Of a stretch of 64,000 nt of DNA, positions 33,613 through 45,144 are shown one piece after another. The stretch lies in assembly GCF_040712315.1 (NCBI RefSeq), contig NC_134017.1, positions 2,820,001 through 2,884,000 on the forward strand, given 5' to 3'. Position numbers and translations under genes: made by a program. Positions within the stretch are counted from its first letter, which is position 1; every line of letters begins with the position of its first letter. The notes under the pieces are model-generated. The model made no database searches. It saw nothing but the letters and a program-made list of their open reading frames with translations, and was not told the DNA's origin. The DNA is from Castanea sativa. Its lineage: Eukaryota > Streptophyta > Magnoliopsida > Fagales > Fagaceae.

Positions 33613-35571
33613 TTGAGGACTCTTTTTTCGCGCCACATGGCACTACTTCATTGGCAACTCATGCCACATCAACATATTATTGATTTTTTGGGTAAATCTC
33701 TTTAAAGCCCAAAATAAGCTTATATATCATAGATTGGGCTCACATGGCCCACAAGATCCTTACTGCAAGAGGCGGATTCATGGTCCACATTTCCTCTTCA
33801 TCAATTGGGATCACAACCCACGACTTCATCAACATCAACATATGGATCGAGCTCAAGCAATGAATCAAAGCTCGCGGCCCAAATTACCTCTTTTACACTC
33901 ATGACAAGCAACTTCTTCAACAAAAGCCTATATTTATGTAAAGTGACAACAAAATCCAATGTATGTCATCTCATATTCGGCTTATGATCCAAGCTCATGA
34001 GTTTCTTTGTGGAAACTTTAGGAGTTGTGGTTTAGAGGGACAAGAGGTATGTTCAATAAAGCTCCAGCAGTTTAAAGTTGATAAAAGAAACATGTTGTTT
34101 GGCGTGTCTTCTCCAACTCCTGGAACTTTGACGAGTTCGTGTGTAGCAAGTAACATATGGTAAGCATCTCTTATCACATAGCACTTAAAATGATAAAACT
34201 CTCCATTGCTCTTTTCCTAAAACTTAATATTCATCATATGACAAATACTCAATATTTCTAGCCATCTAAATACTGAAAAAATAACTATTCATTCAACCTC
34301 TAGCTATTCTTATACAAATTTAGAAACTTCATTATATTATTCTACATAAACTACATTACTACTTTCAGCTAAAATTCAACTTAAACACATGGCCTAATCT
34401 GATTGGCTATCTTTAATTTTCAAAAATATAGAATATTCATGATATCTCTAATACCCAGCTGCTGTCTGTCATAATCAGACTATATATTCCTCTGCCAGCA
34501 GCTAGAGTAGAGCATTAAATGCTCTTCTTGCTCACCAAGATTAAGTCACAACGCAATGAGACCTTAAGTAAATCTCTAAAACTTCATTAACTATCAACCA
34601 ATCATTTTATTATTTACTAAAAATGTGTTATATTAAAACCTTGGACAAAAAATACACACACCCAAAAAGGGAAACATTTCCAGCAAAACACTAGCAATGC
34701 GTTTAGCACTTGACACCTGGCTAAAACTGATATCATCAGCCATTTAGTGTAGAAATCTTAGCAGCCTGACATCTGACCTCATCTGCTTCTACTCAAGCAA
34801 CAGCTGTCTTATGACAGCTGTGACAGCTTTTCTTGGCAACTAGGACAGGGTTTTCAGAAAAGCTGTGACAGTTGACCCAACAACCTTAACATTACTAATT
34901 TTCCTTATTTGGCTAAAAACCAAAACCAACTAAAGTAACTATCTCTTTCTTGCTAAAATACTTTCTTTTTCTACTTCTCTTTCCACAGCAGCTATTAGGG
35001 GTGTCCAACTCAATTAGTGGCCCGACCCACCTGATAAACCTGACCGGAACCGGGCCGACTGCCGGCCAACCCGACTACTCTGGCGGTTGGCGACGAGTCT
35101 TTTTGTCCAAAATTTGATCTGGTCAGTTCAGTCTCGGATCTTCTCCCCAAAACCCAAAGAAACTCGAACTGACCGAGATATATAACATTTTTAGGCGAGA
35201 TTTTTAAGATGCGACGAGATCTCAGCTAAATCTAGGAAATCTCCACTAAATTTGGCTAGATCTCATCGTTTAAGCTCAGATCCAGCTACAGTATAGTGAG
35301 TTTTGCTTAACTAAGGCTCAGATTTAGTGAAAATATGTTGGGTTTTGCTCAAATCCGGCAAAACTCCAATGGGTTTTACTCAAATCTGGCGACAATTTGG
35401 TTTTTTTTGCTCAGATCTCGTGAGTTTTGTACAAATCCGATGACGATTTGATTTTTTTCACTCAAATCTCGTGAGTTTGGCACAAATCTGGCGACGATTT
35501 GATGTATTTTTGCTCAGATCTAGTTAGTTTTGAACAAATCCGGCGAAGATCTGGAGAAAAATGCAATGTAG
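33613..35571. mobile_element. Sequence inserted between A copies 1 and 2, probably transposon-derived
   Basis: This 1.96-kb segment lacks homology to block B, which follows A copy 2. It starts TGTTGAGGACTC near 33,612, like an LTR start. At about 34,995 aggggtgtccaac resembles a hAT-type end, and at 35,280-35,550 are tandem units. No coding domain recognised, so the class is uncertain. Confidence 0.4.
35280..35550. repeat. Tandem repeats of ~55-65 bp (gctcagatctcgtgagtttt)
   Basis: Variants of gctcagatctcgtgagttttg followed by caaatccgatgacgatttga are repeated four to five times. Non-coding. Confidence 0.75.
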
Positions 35572-36450
35572 TTTTTCTTTTATAGGAATATTTTTTATTT
35601 TTTGTCAAGTTACTGTTTTAACCCCATAGAATGATGATAAGTTAATTAAATTATGGGTATTTTTCATAGTAAAAAAGACAATAACTAATTTCCTGAATTC
35701 TCTTAATATATAGAGATAATTGGTGACACTTAAACAAAATAATAAATGGGTATTTAAATTACTTTTTTGTAATTGGTAAAACATCAATTTTTAAGCCTTG
35801 TGTAGTAAAATTTGTAGAATATCTAGCATTACTTTTTTTTTTTTTTTTTAGTCTTATTAAGAGTGGAGGGAAAAAAGTACATCTCAAATATTTTTAAATA
35901 AAAAAATAACTTCTTGCCCCCAACTTTTGAAGGTCTTTCTCTAATAAGGGGATCCTAGTTCATGGTTTTAGTGGCTTGGGCCTAGGATTGACCATGTTTT
36001 GGTCTATAATTTCATCATCAGTTTTCATTTCCTTCATTTTTTAAATCTTATTTTCCTCTTATGTTTGAAAAAAAAAATTGGTAAGCTTGAGTAGAAAAGT
36101 TCGCCTTTCCCTTCTTTCTTCCATTTTCTCAAGAGAGAAGCCTCATCCACTCTCCATGTCCTCCTTTTATTTCCTTTAATTTTGGCTTTCACCAAACAAG
36201 CACTAAAATAATGACATACTGTTCTTCATATTGGTGGATGGATGAGTGACCACAGTAAATCTCATCATTTAAATAGCTACTCTCGAGCCTATATAACAAA
36301 TGATTGCTTTAAAACTTATCAGAACTTGACAACATAGCATTCTGCCCTATCATCTTAACGAGCTTAGCATCCTTAGAAATCAACCCCAAAAACAGAACAA
36401 GAGCACGGTAAAAGAAAATTAGATCAATAAATTTGTGATGTTTTTACAAA
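35572..36450. repeat. Duplicated block A, copy 2
   Basis: Partner of 32,735-33,612; continues directly into block B (36,450-37,310). Confidence 0.92.
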
Positions 36451-37320
36451 TATGAGCTAAAATTTTTGTACCTTGGTTCATTTTTTCAAGTCATTGATTT
36501 TGAGGTATGTAACAAATAAGAAATATGTGTAACTGGACTCGAACTCTAATGCCATTAAATCCACATAAGATATTTGATAACTTTTATTCAAGAATATCCT
36601 AACAGACATGAACTTCAAGGTCAAAATGGGAGAGGGAAGGCAATAAGTGCTTCAACTCCATGATTGAGGTTTAGTGTGAGAATATTATGTTGGGTAGATC
36701 AAGCTAGGGACTACCCTCGATCCAATTGATGATGTGAGTAATTAGAATTATTTGCACACTGACTTCTTTATTCTTATGTAAAATTAATTGAGATAAATGA
36801 TTATATGATCTAGTGACATTTCGGCTCCTTTTATGGGATTAACATCTAAATTTTAAGGAGTCAATCTCCTCACTTAGTAAAATGAATAGAACAATTCCAA
36901 TGGAGGAGTGAGCACACTTGTGGGTATACGTGTCTACATGCATACACAAAATATTTTTTTCTCTCCAAAAAATTATTGCTCATAATTTGCAAAGCAATGT
37001 TGTAAATAATCTAAAATTAGATGTTACTTATTCAATACTATTCACATTTCCATGGTTTGACAAATTTGATAGTAACTTTGATGTGATAGACTTTATTTTT
37101 GTAACATCATATCAATGAAAGGTGCATCGATGAATAAATACAGGTTTGCAAATAGTGATTACAAATTTATAATTGCAATTATTTGATAGTGGAACTCTTT
37201 GTCAAATTGAGAATAATATTCTCTTTTTGTCTATTTTTATATTTTTGAACCAACTAAAAATAAATGAAGAATTTACTCAATAAAATTGTGAACTGAACTT
37301 CTTAAAACTCAGTTACCACT
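36450..37320. repeat. Duplicated block B, copy 1
   Basis: Collinear with about 38,300-39,620: shared phrases include gtgtctac, taatttgcaa, aataatctaaa, actattcacatttc and the end around cttcttaaaactcagtt. Lacks the insertion found in copy 2. Confidence 0.8.
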
Positions 37321-37545
37321 TAATAGTTAATACAGAGCCCATGCTAATGCATGCCTTTGCATTGCAAAAATCAGTTTCAAGCTTTTGAGTGCACAAAAAA
37401 AAGGCACCAGCCTGATGTATCCTCCCTCTGTTCACTAGCAAATGCCCAAGTAACTTTGATGGGCTGCCCAATAGTGGATAAGCCCATTGAATGACTGAAC
37501 AAGGCAGAGACAATGATCCAATATGATATCAAAAAAGAAAAAAAA
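37320..37545 (-). pseudogene. UBP1 fragment (exon 5 plus start of exon 4)
   Basis: On the minus strand it reads GQPIKVTWAFASEQREDTSG, a diverged copy of UBP1 exon 5 (28,021-28,082), with intron 5 sequence on its low side. On the other side it joins the first bases of exon 4 and intron 3 of UBP1 (compare 28,216-28,265). Intron 4 and most of exon 4 are missing. It is a rearranged genomic fragment, not a retrocopy. Several substitutions, no function expected. Confidence 0.88.
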
Positions 37546-37934
37546 AAAAAATTAGTTGAACTCAAGACTCTGATGCTTTGACCCATGCTATAAGCATCCC
37601 ACTCTTTAGATTCAAGGGTTTCCAGATTTTTTTTCCCCCCCAAAAAAAAAAAAAAAGAAGTACAAAAAATTCTCTAAGTTGGAGTAGATAATAATACAAG
37701 ATGGACCAGTCCATATCAATATTTCATAAAAACCCAAAGGAGTAGAGTAGATGGGATTGGTCTCCAAGCATAACAAGAATCAGCCCAAACAATTAAATTA
37801 TGGTTACAAAATTAGAGTTCCTAGGAACACATCAAAAACCTCATCTTACAAATTTTGCAAGTATAGATTTTTTTTTATTTTTTATTGAATGCAAGTATAG
37901 ATTGGATGTCCATTGCAAGTATAAGTTTCCCAAA

Positions 37935-38290
37935 AAGATAAATTGGGGGATGTTTTGGTTTGTCATTTTATTATCTGATTTCATCTCCTTCATTTTTTTA
38001 TTAATCTTATTTTCCCCTTATATTTCGAAAAATATTTTTTTGGTAATTTGATTAGAATATTTTTCCTTTTCCCACCTAGACCTTAATTCCTTCTTTCTCA
38101 TCAAGCAAGAGAGAAGCCTCATCCACTCTCTATTTCCTTTTCCTTTTATTTCCTCTCATCTTCTCCTTTTACCAAACAAGCACTAAAATAATGACATTCA
38201 ATTCTATAATATTCTTGATGGATATATAGATGAGTGACTCAGTATAATCTCATCATCAAATGACTGCTTTAACGTATATTAGAACTTGAC
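37935..38290. repeat. Duplicated block A, copy 3 (diverged, partial)
   Basis: Matches 33,165-33,470 in order: ttcatttttttaatcttatttt, gagagaagcctcatccactc, accaaacaagcactaaaataat, gatgagtgac. More diverged than copies 1 and 2. Confidence 0.75.
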
Positions 38291-38299
38291 TACATAATA

Positions 38300-39620
38300 C
38301 TCACTGACTCCACCCTATCATCTTAACTGACGTGACCACACGTAGGAGATTTAACTATTTGAAACTTAATTTGTCTTTATCAAATATTTAATCGATACCA
38401 ACTAACAAGACAAACTATATAAGTTCTAACTATTACAATTGTATATGATTAGCCAACCTAAAAATATGGACCTATATAACAAATAACATTTGATCCCCTT
38501 TTTATATAATTAACATCTAAATTCTGAGTTAATTCTCTTACGTAGTAAATAGAATAAAACTCCAACAAAGGGTTGAACATACTTGTGAGTATATGTGTCT
38601 ACGTGCAGGGCCGGCTCAATGGTATAAGCCAATAATACAGCCGCCTAAGGCCTGAAAAAAAGGCCCCTAAATTTTAACCAATAGTATTAATTAGGCCAAA
38701 ATATTCACCAATAAATAAAATAATATTTTCTTATTAAATGAAAAAAAAAATAAAAAAGAGAAAAAAAATGATATGTCCGCAACATTTTTCATAACATTTT
38801 TACAAAAAATCTTAATAGCAAATTGTTAAAGGTTGTTATTAACAACAAAAAAATAATTTTTGTGGTAGGTTCAACTAGAAAACAAGAAACAACTTAATAC
38901 TTAAGATTTACCATGAAAAATATTCTGAATGCAGCACCTCTAAAAGAAAAAAGAATAGAAAGAAAGCAATTCACAAAAAAATTCACAACATTTTTCACAA
39001 TAGTTAAATTAAAAACTTTTACTAATTTTCAACTATATTCACTACTAATATTACTCTTTTACTCACTACTATCAGTCTGCCACATCAACAAATGTAAAAA
39101 GTTTTATCAAAATTTTTTTTTTTGTTTATAAATTTCTTTTAAAAAAAAATAAATTTTACATGGTTCATGTTGATTGATAGTAATTTTATATATGAAACAA
39201 AATAATTAATTTTTGCCTTCGGCCCCCAAATGCATCAAGTCGCCTCTTTACGTGTGCTTGCACAATATACTTTTATGACTCCAAAAACTTCTTACTTATA
39301 ATTTGCAAGACAATGTGTAAATAATCTAAATTAAATCTTACTATACGCTATTCACATTTCGTTGGCTTAGTGTTTTTTTTTTTTTGGATAGGATTGGCTT
39401 AGTAATTTGATCAGTAACTTGGATGGGATAGACTTGATTTTTGTGACATCATGCCAAGAAAAGCGCATTAATTAATAAATAAATATAGGCTGTGAATAGT
39501 GATTATTATATTTTTCTTTGATTAATTTTTGTTTACTTTTAGATTTTTAGCCAACTTAAAATAAATAAAGAACTCTTTTTTTTTTTATATAAAAAAATCA
39601 GTTGAATTTCTTAAACTGAG
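38300..39620. repeat. Duplicated block B, copy 2, with insertion
   Basis: Second copy of 36,450-37,310, interrupted at 38,606-39,246. Confidence 0.75.
38598..39254. mobile_element. hAT-like non-autonomous insertion in block B copy 2
   Basis: The segment begins CAGGGCCGGCTC, a common hAT-type end in plants. Near-identical 8-bp flanks lie on both sides (tctacgtg at 38,598-38,605; tttacgtg at 39,247-39,254). The paralogous block at about 36,930 shows the empty site. The right end is not a clean inverted copy, so assignment to hAT is tentative. No coding content. Confidence 0.6.
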
Positions 39621-39624
39621 TGAC

Positions 39625-40206
39625 CAGACCACTACCCCCAAGTTTGATTATGTTTCACTAATGAGAGGACGTATTGAACAATTCCTCTCTCTCAAAAAAT
39701 TTATCATGCTTGGCATTTTTTGTTAAAATCTTGGACCTCTTTAATTTCAAGCTAATAGAAGACATCCAATATTTCATTGTTTAGGCTCTATTTGTTACAA
39801 CAAAAAATATTTTGTGAAAAATGGCTTGTATTTTTTGAAAATGTTTTTTTTTTTTTTGGAAAAGTAACTTGTTTTGTGGGTTTAGTTATGACTCTTCAAC
39901 CCTAAATATAAGTCAATTTTTTTGTTTGACTCACATGAAAAATTATTAATATTTTTTGTAATTTTAAATAATCATATGAACCAAAATTTTAATTCACAAA
40001 ATTAGATCCTAAAATAGGAAAATATTTTCTTTTTTTGGACTACTTGGGAACATCAAATTGAAAAACAAACTATAAATTCAAAATCTACATGAAAATTTAA
40101 ATGGGATGGTGACTAATTTGAGCAAAGAAAGTTATCGGAGAAAAATAGTTAACCGTTAGTCTTTAGAAAGAGATGGCGCCAAAAGAGAGAAATTACTATT
40201 GATGGG

Positions 40207-40210
<4 letters not shown>
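39625..40210. other. Intergenic DNA
   Basis: No gene seen; AT-rich, ending in a (TA)n tract at 40,210-40,242. Confidence 0.5.
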
Positions 40211-40242
<32 letters not shown>

Positions 40243-40244
<2 letters not shown>

Positions 40245-41380
40245 TTCAAGTTACATCTGGTGTAACTCTTTGGAGTTACACCTTTTTTAAATCGTTAAAT
40301 TTAAGTAGATCCAACGGTTAAAAAAAAACTCTCATTATTACAAATATTTTTATTAAAATCTCATTAATTACCCTCATTTATTACATTCTAAACCTATCTC
40401 TAAACCCAAAAACGTTTGACTCTCTCTCTCTACTTTCTCTCTCTCTCTGTCTCCTCCACCATTGCTCCACCAGTGGATGTGACTTTGTTGAACGGTTTCT
40501 TTCAAAGAGAGTTAGAAGAGCAACGTACCTGACATGTGTAAGTGAAAGATGGAAGAGTAAATTAAAAGACAGTTTTGAGCACAGTATATAAACTGTAACT
40601 AGCAATTGAACCATGTAATTGCCGAAGGCACTCTTGCTTTAAAAGCAAAAAGATTACTCCCAAATGTTGGGAAAAAAAAAGAAAGCGAAAAGGTCATCTC
40701 ATGTGTTATTAGGAAGACGATATTTTAAAATACGAACAAAGTCTTGCTCACGCAAACTCTGAATTTCATTCTAGTTATATTCTGTCATCACTATAATTGA
40801 AGGAATTCTCTCTTTTATTAATATTTAAAAAAAAAAAAAAATTGTAGGTTATGCATTTTTCTGTGAAGGAAGGGTCCCTTGAGAACGAGCATGCAAGTAT
40901 TCAGGAGGTAACAATTGTCATTATACTCTACTACATGTTTTGTCCACCTTTGGTTTTGCAAACCATTCGCATTACCTGAATTTTATATATACCTCTCCTG
41001 CAGGTGGCAGATTCTTATGTTGTGGATGAGAGGGTGGGTTTTGCTGAGCCTGCTAATGGAGTAGAACTTTATTTTTGTCCACCACATAAAAGAAAACGTG
41101 AAATGCTCAGTAAGAACCTCTCGTCTGAACACGTTGAGGCACTTAATAATATTGATAATGGCCTAATTGGTGTTATTGTTTGGACTTTGGAGAGGGAGAG
41201 AGAGGTCAAAGGTTTTTGGGTTTAGAGAGATTTAGAATGTAATAAATGTGAGTAATTAATAAGATCTTAATAAGAATATTTGTAATAATGAGAGTTCTTT
41301 TTTAACCGTTGGATCTACTTAAATCTAAAGGTTTAAAAAAGGTGTAACTCTTTAGAGTTACACCAGGTGTAACTTGAACC
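40243..41380. mobile_element. TIR element carrying SPOC-domain exons, inserted in (TA)n
   Basis: Inverted ends of about 190-210 bp: GGTTCAAGTTACATCTGGTG at the left and CACCAGGTGTAACTTGAACC at the right, continuing with matching aaccgttggatctactt and gagagagagtcaaacg-type segments. Both sides abut (TA)n tracts, so the target duplication cannot be read. Cargo is two exons and an intron of a SPOC-domain gene. Long TIRs and gene capture suggest a Pack-MULE-like or related TIR element. Confidence 0.85.
40848..41190 (+). pseudogene. Captured SPOC-domain exons (TFIIS-like/PHD-SPOC family)
   Basis: Exon 40,848-40,907 reads VKEGSLENEHASIQE and ends with a GT donor. After a 96-bp intron, 41,004-41,190 reads VADSYVVDERVGFAEP, GVELYFCPPHK and IDNGLIGVIVW. 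These are the conserved core of the SPOC domain of plant transcription-elongation-factor-like proteins. Both splice sites are retained, so genomic DNA was captured. The frame is open but ends in the TIR shortly after VIVW; there is no start codon context. Confidence 0.88.
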
Positions 41381-41387
41381 CATCTCA

Positions 41388-42406
41388 TATATATATATAT
41401 ATATATATATATGATTTGATACAGACAAGGTGTAAAACTTTTTGTTTTACACCCTTCAACCATAGCATGTCACATCATCTTTTCATAAATTTTCACAATT
41501 TGAAGAATAGGACTAACCACACACAATCATTCATCTTATTAAGAACCCCCTAATAAAAAATAAAAGATAAAAAAAATCTCATCCACCTTCCCTTGGAATC
41601 GAAGAATCACCAATGACCAAACCTCCACCTGCCAGTTTGATGACCATTGAAGACGTTGCCGGGGTTTGAAAAGGAAATATTTTTTTCCAAATATTTATAA
41701 ATAAATAAATAAAATAGACCCAAGTGCCGATGACAAAAGGCCAAGGGGTATTTGGTAGAGTAGTTTGAGATGAAATTTTTGTAGTTTTTTGAAATTTGTG
41801 TGGGGTGAAAAAGTGTGTGAAAAAGTGTGTAAAGTTGTTTAAAATGTAAAAATGTGAGTTTGGAATGGAGTACCAAACAGATCCTTGGCTTTTTGGTTGC
41901 CCCAATATAAAATTAGACTCATGTTTCTCAAAAAAAAAAAAAATTAGACTCCTGGTGTTCTAGTGTTGGTATCAAATAATATTGGAATCAACATACTGTT
42001 TGTGTTGGTATCAAATAGCATTCTTCCTAAGCTTTCGAGTGGTCAGTGGATACCCATACCCGAATGTTACCAACAATCAATTCTAGCATCTTCTTTGGCA
42101 ATGGTTAAAAGGACCTAGAAGTGGTTGTGTAGTGCCTCTGGTGATGATATCAGCCTCTTCGATGGTGTTTCTCAATCCGGTGAGGTTTGTGGTGGTAGAC
42201 GAAGGAGCTGAGGAGGGAGATGAGATTTTAAGGACTCTTTTTTACATTGGTTTGAAAACATGAAATAAGTTTTTTTTTTTAAAATAAAAAAAATGTTATT
42301 AAGTGTATTAAGATGTATTGATTTTACAATGAGTCTGACTAATGTGGCATGTCCTTATTAGCTGGTATAAACTAAGGGATTTTTACCCCGTCCTTATTGA
42401 ATTTAT

Positions 42407-42440
<34 letters not shown>
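41388..42440. mobile_element. Candidate TIR element flanked by (TA)n
   Basis: Sequence just inside the left (TA)n (from about 41,420, ggtgtaaaac then gcatgtcacatcat) aligns inversely with sequence just inside the right (TA)n (about 42,340-42,405, aatgtggcatgtcc then ggtataaactaaggg). (TA)n lies at 41,388-41,412 and 42,412-42,440. No recognisable cargo; an ATG-less open stretch at 41,579-41,905 (minus) is unassigned. Confidence 0.45.
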
Positions 42441-42445
<5 letters not shown>

Positions 42446-42618
42446 GCTTAGTGTGGCTTATTATTAAAGAACTTCAACATCAAAATATAAGGAAATTAAC
42501 TATCTTTATAGAAACAAACTCCATCCAGACTAATAATGGAAAAGAAAGCCTAACTCTCTTGGTTAAGGCATAAGCAACAGAGTTACTCTGCCTCCTAGTA
42601 TGAGAGAAGGAATCAAGG

Positions 42619-43867
42619 TTGTCAAAATCGAGATCCTATGTGGGATCATGTGAGGCACATGGAATTGTGAATCGTAGGATCGAATCGTGGATCGTAAGAT
42701 CCTACATATTTTCAGATTTTCAGCAAAAACACTTTAATAATGATTTTGTATGTTGTATAATCATGTAAAATTTTAATTTATCCATAAAAGTGAATTGTAG
42801 GATCGAATCGTGGATCGTAAGATCCTACATATTTTCAGATTTTCAGCAAAAACACTTTAATAATGATTTTGTATGTTGTATAATCATGTAGAATTTCAAT
42901 TTATCCATAAAAAAACAAAGATTTGCATCATATGATGCGATTTGCATCATATGATGCAATTTGCATGTCATACATCGCTACATCTATACTAATGAAACAA
43001 ATATATTTAAGTTTTGACCTAATATATCTAAAAAGTTCCATAAATGTTTAATTATCAACCAAATACCAAACTATTTATGAACACATATGGAAATATTTTC
43101 CAAGTTCCAAGTTTAAAATCCAAAATAAGTTATCAAATGAAAACTAGCTAAACTAAATATGAAATCCAAAAGCAAGATGAATATTAAGGTGAAGGAAAGA
43201 TTTAATTATCTCATTCTAGGGTTCTTATAACCACCATCCTAATCATCATCATCATCCAGTTCATCATCTATGTAAACATTGTATATTTGTATAATAAAGT
43301 TGCAAAAAAAATCAAGATATAACTTCACACTCAACTATTCAAGTTATACCACTCAGCAACAATTATAGAGCATGCTCAAAAAAATTAATCAATCAATATA
43401 CAAATATAAGCATACTAATAAAATTATTTATAAGAAAAACATTTTAGTAATATTAGAACACAAACTAGTATATTGATCAAACAAATTTAACAACATTATA
43501 GCTTAAACTTAAGAGGTAGCAAAGCTAATATAAAATTTTCATTTAGAAATGATGAAGCATTCCTTCATTATAATTACAAGTGAACTAGAAACTAAAAAAC
43601 ATTTGCTTAGATTAACATAATTATATAAAATAAAATAAAAAGTCATACCATCACAACATAGAAAAATAAAAACCCTTAAAGCTTCATCAAAACCAAAAAT
43701 TTATCCCATTAAAAATAAAAATAAAAACTGATGTTTTGGTAGGATCCCATATGATACTACAATCTTACATACGATCTTACCATTTTTACGATCCTAGTGC
43801 AATTCTAAACATTTTGGTAAGGTGAGATCGTAAAATCATGCGATCTTACAATCCAGATCGCGATTTT
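42619..43867. mobile_element. TIR element (hAT/MITE-like) in the RNase H fragment
   Basis: The ends are ttgtcaaaatcgagatc at about 42,619 and gatcgcgattttgac near 43,870, short inverted repeats. Inside are many gatcgtaagatccta-type subterminal motifs and a 126-bp tandem duplication. Minus-strand flanks TCATGATT and CCTTGATT are a 6-of-8 match, an old 8-bp duplication. Removing the element and one flank restores the RNase H reading frame. Confidence 0.75.
42668..42912. repeat. Tandem duplication of ~126 bp
   Basis: The unit from gaattgtgaatcgtagga to aatttatccataaaa is present twice, almost identical (42,663-42,789 and 42,790-42,912). Confidence 0.9.
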
Positions 43868-44124
43868 GACAATCATGAAATGAATGGTTCACAAGCAAAT
43901 CAACAATAAACTTAATGTCTTTAATAATATGTCCAAAGGACGAGAGAGAAGAGCCCTCACCTATGAGAGCTTTACAAACAAGCTCAGAATCACCCTCAAA
44001 GATAGAGTGGGTAATACCAATTTCTTTCACAAATTGGATTGCTCTTCTAGCTGCAAGAACTTCTATCATAACAACTGACGAAGGCAAATGAAGTTTTTCA
44101 TACATGGCTGCCATGACCTCCCCT

Positions 44125-44790
44125 TATATAGTTTCGAACATTGTTATTAATACCGTTTCGGACCCCGTTTCGGTTTGTCCAGTGGAATGGAATATTTCGG
44201 TACCGGCCGATTTCGGCGTACCGTTTTAAGGTGTTTCGGGTTCCTAAAAATTAAATTATATATATTCTTGTAAAACATAAAATTGTCAATTCTAATAAAT
44301 AAAAAACTAAATTTCAAATAATACAAATCATTTAGTCTTAACTCTTAAGTCTTAAACATCAGTATAACATCTATTTAACATCACACAATAAGAAGATTTA
44401 GAAGACAATAACTAAATATCAAATAATACAAAACATTTAGTCTTAACTCTTATGTCTTAAACCTCAATACAATATCAAATAATAAGAAGATTTATAACAA
44501 GTCATTACTCATTACATAAGCCCATAATAATTAATAACTAATAAGCCAACAAAATTTATAACATAATATTAGCCATCAAATAATAATTTTTTTTTTTCCA
44601 TAGGCCAAATCATGTACCGGCGGAATTCACATCTCGGCTGGAATTGGCCGGAATGGCCGGAATGGACCGGAATGGCCCGAAATCTGGCCCGAGGTGGAAT
44701 GATAGGTATCCTAGTACCGGTTTGCATACCGGAACGAAAAATTTCGGCCGTTCCGGCCGGAACGGAACAAAATCAATAACAATGGTTTCG
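44125..44790. mobile_element. Second DNA element in the RNase H fragment
   Basis: On the minus strand the flanks are TTCGAAAC on both sides (8 bp exact), and the element ends are CATTGTTATT and AATAACAATG, a 10-bp TIR. Interior GC-rich stretches carry repeated ggccggaatgg and gtaccgg motifs. The 8-bp TSD and short TIR fit a non-autonomous hAT-like element. Confidence 0.85.
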
Positions 44791-45144
44791 AACCACCACC
44801 CCAATTCCAGCCTCATTTGATTCATCAAAAATACTATCATCATAGTTTGTTTTATACTTGGCCAGAGCAGGAGGTTTCCACTTAGTAGCTGTCGGACGAA
44901 GTTCCAAGTGTGAAGGAGCTGACATTTTACGAAAATTTGCTAGAAGTGTAGCAGCTTGTTCAAGAATTTTTGAGGGCGTTTTTAATTTTGATAGTGTATA
45001 GTTCATTTTTGGTGGTCTATAGAATATTTAATGTCTTTTTTTATTTTTATTTATGTAAACTGAGGTTTAATTCTGATCTCTTATTTGATAATAACAAACT
45101 TTACCAGTTGAAAATTAATTTCACAAATACATCTAAATATATGT

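Larger units (their letters stand above)
42445..45006 (-). pseudogene. LINE-type RNase H (RVT_3) fragment split by two insertions
   Basis: Three minus-strand pieces belong together. 45,006-44,780 reads WKPPALAKYKTNYDDSIF and AGIGVVVRN (first catalytic region). 44,125-43,870 reads MAAMYEKLHLPSSVVMIEV, ARRAIQF and EGDSELVCKAL. 42,610-42,500 reads DSFSHTRRQSNSVAYALTK. This is the RNase H-like domain found at the end of plant LINEs. DNA elements interrupt it at 44,125-44,790 and 42,619-43,867. A further 1-nt frameshift lies next to the first site (about 44,120-44,140). The LINE 3' end probably lies near the (TA)n at 42,440. No reverse transcriptase is present. Confidence 0.85.

Noticed and set aside
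33680..34163. Short ORFs in the 33.6-34.2 kb insertion
   Set aside because: Overlapping frames on both strands, no recognised motif and no splice pattern.
32735..36450. Blocks A1 and A2 as the LTRs of one retrotransposon
   Set aside because: They lack TG...CA ends, PBS and PPT, and A2 continues into B as a larger duplicated unit also seen with A3; a segmental duplication fits better.
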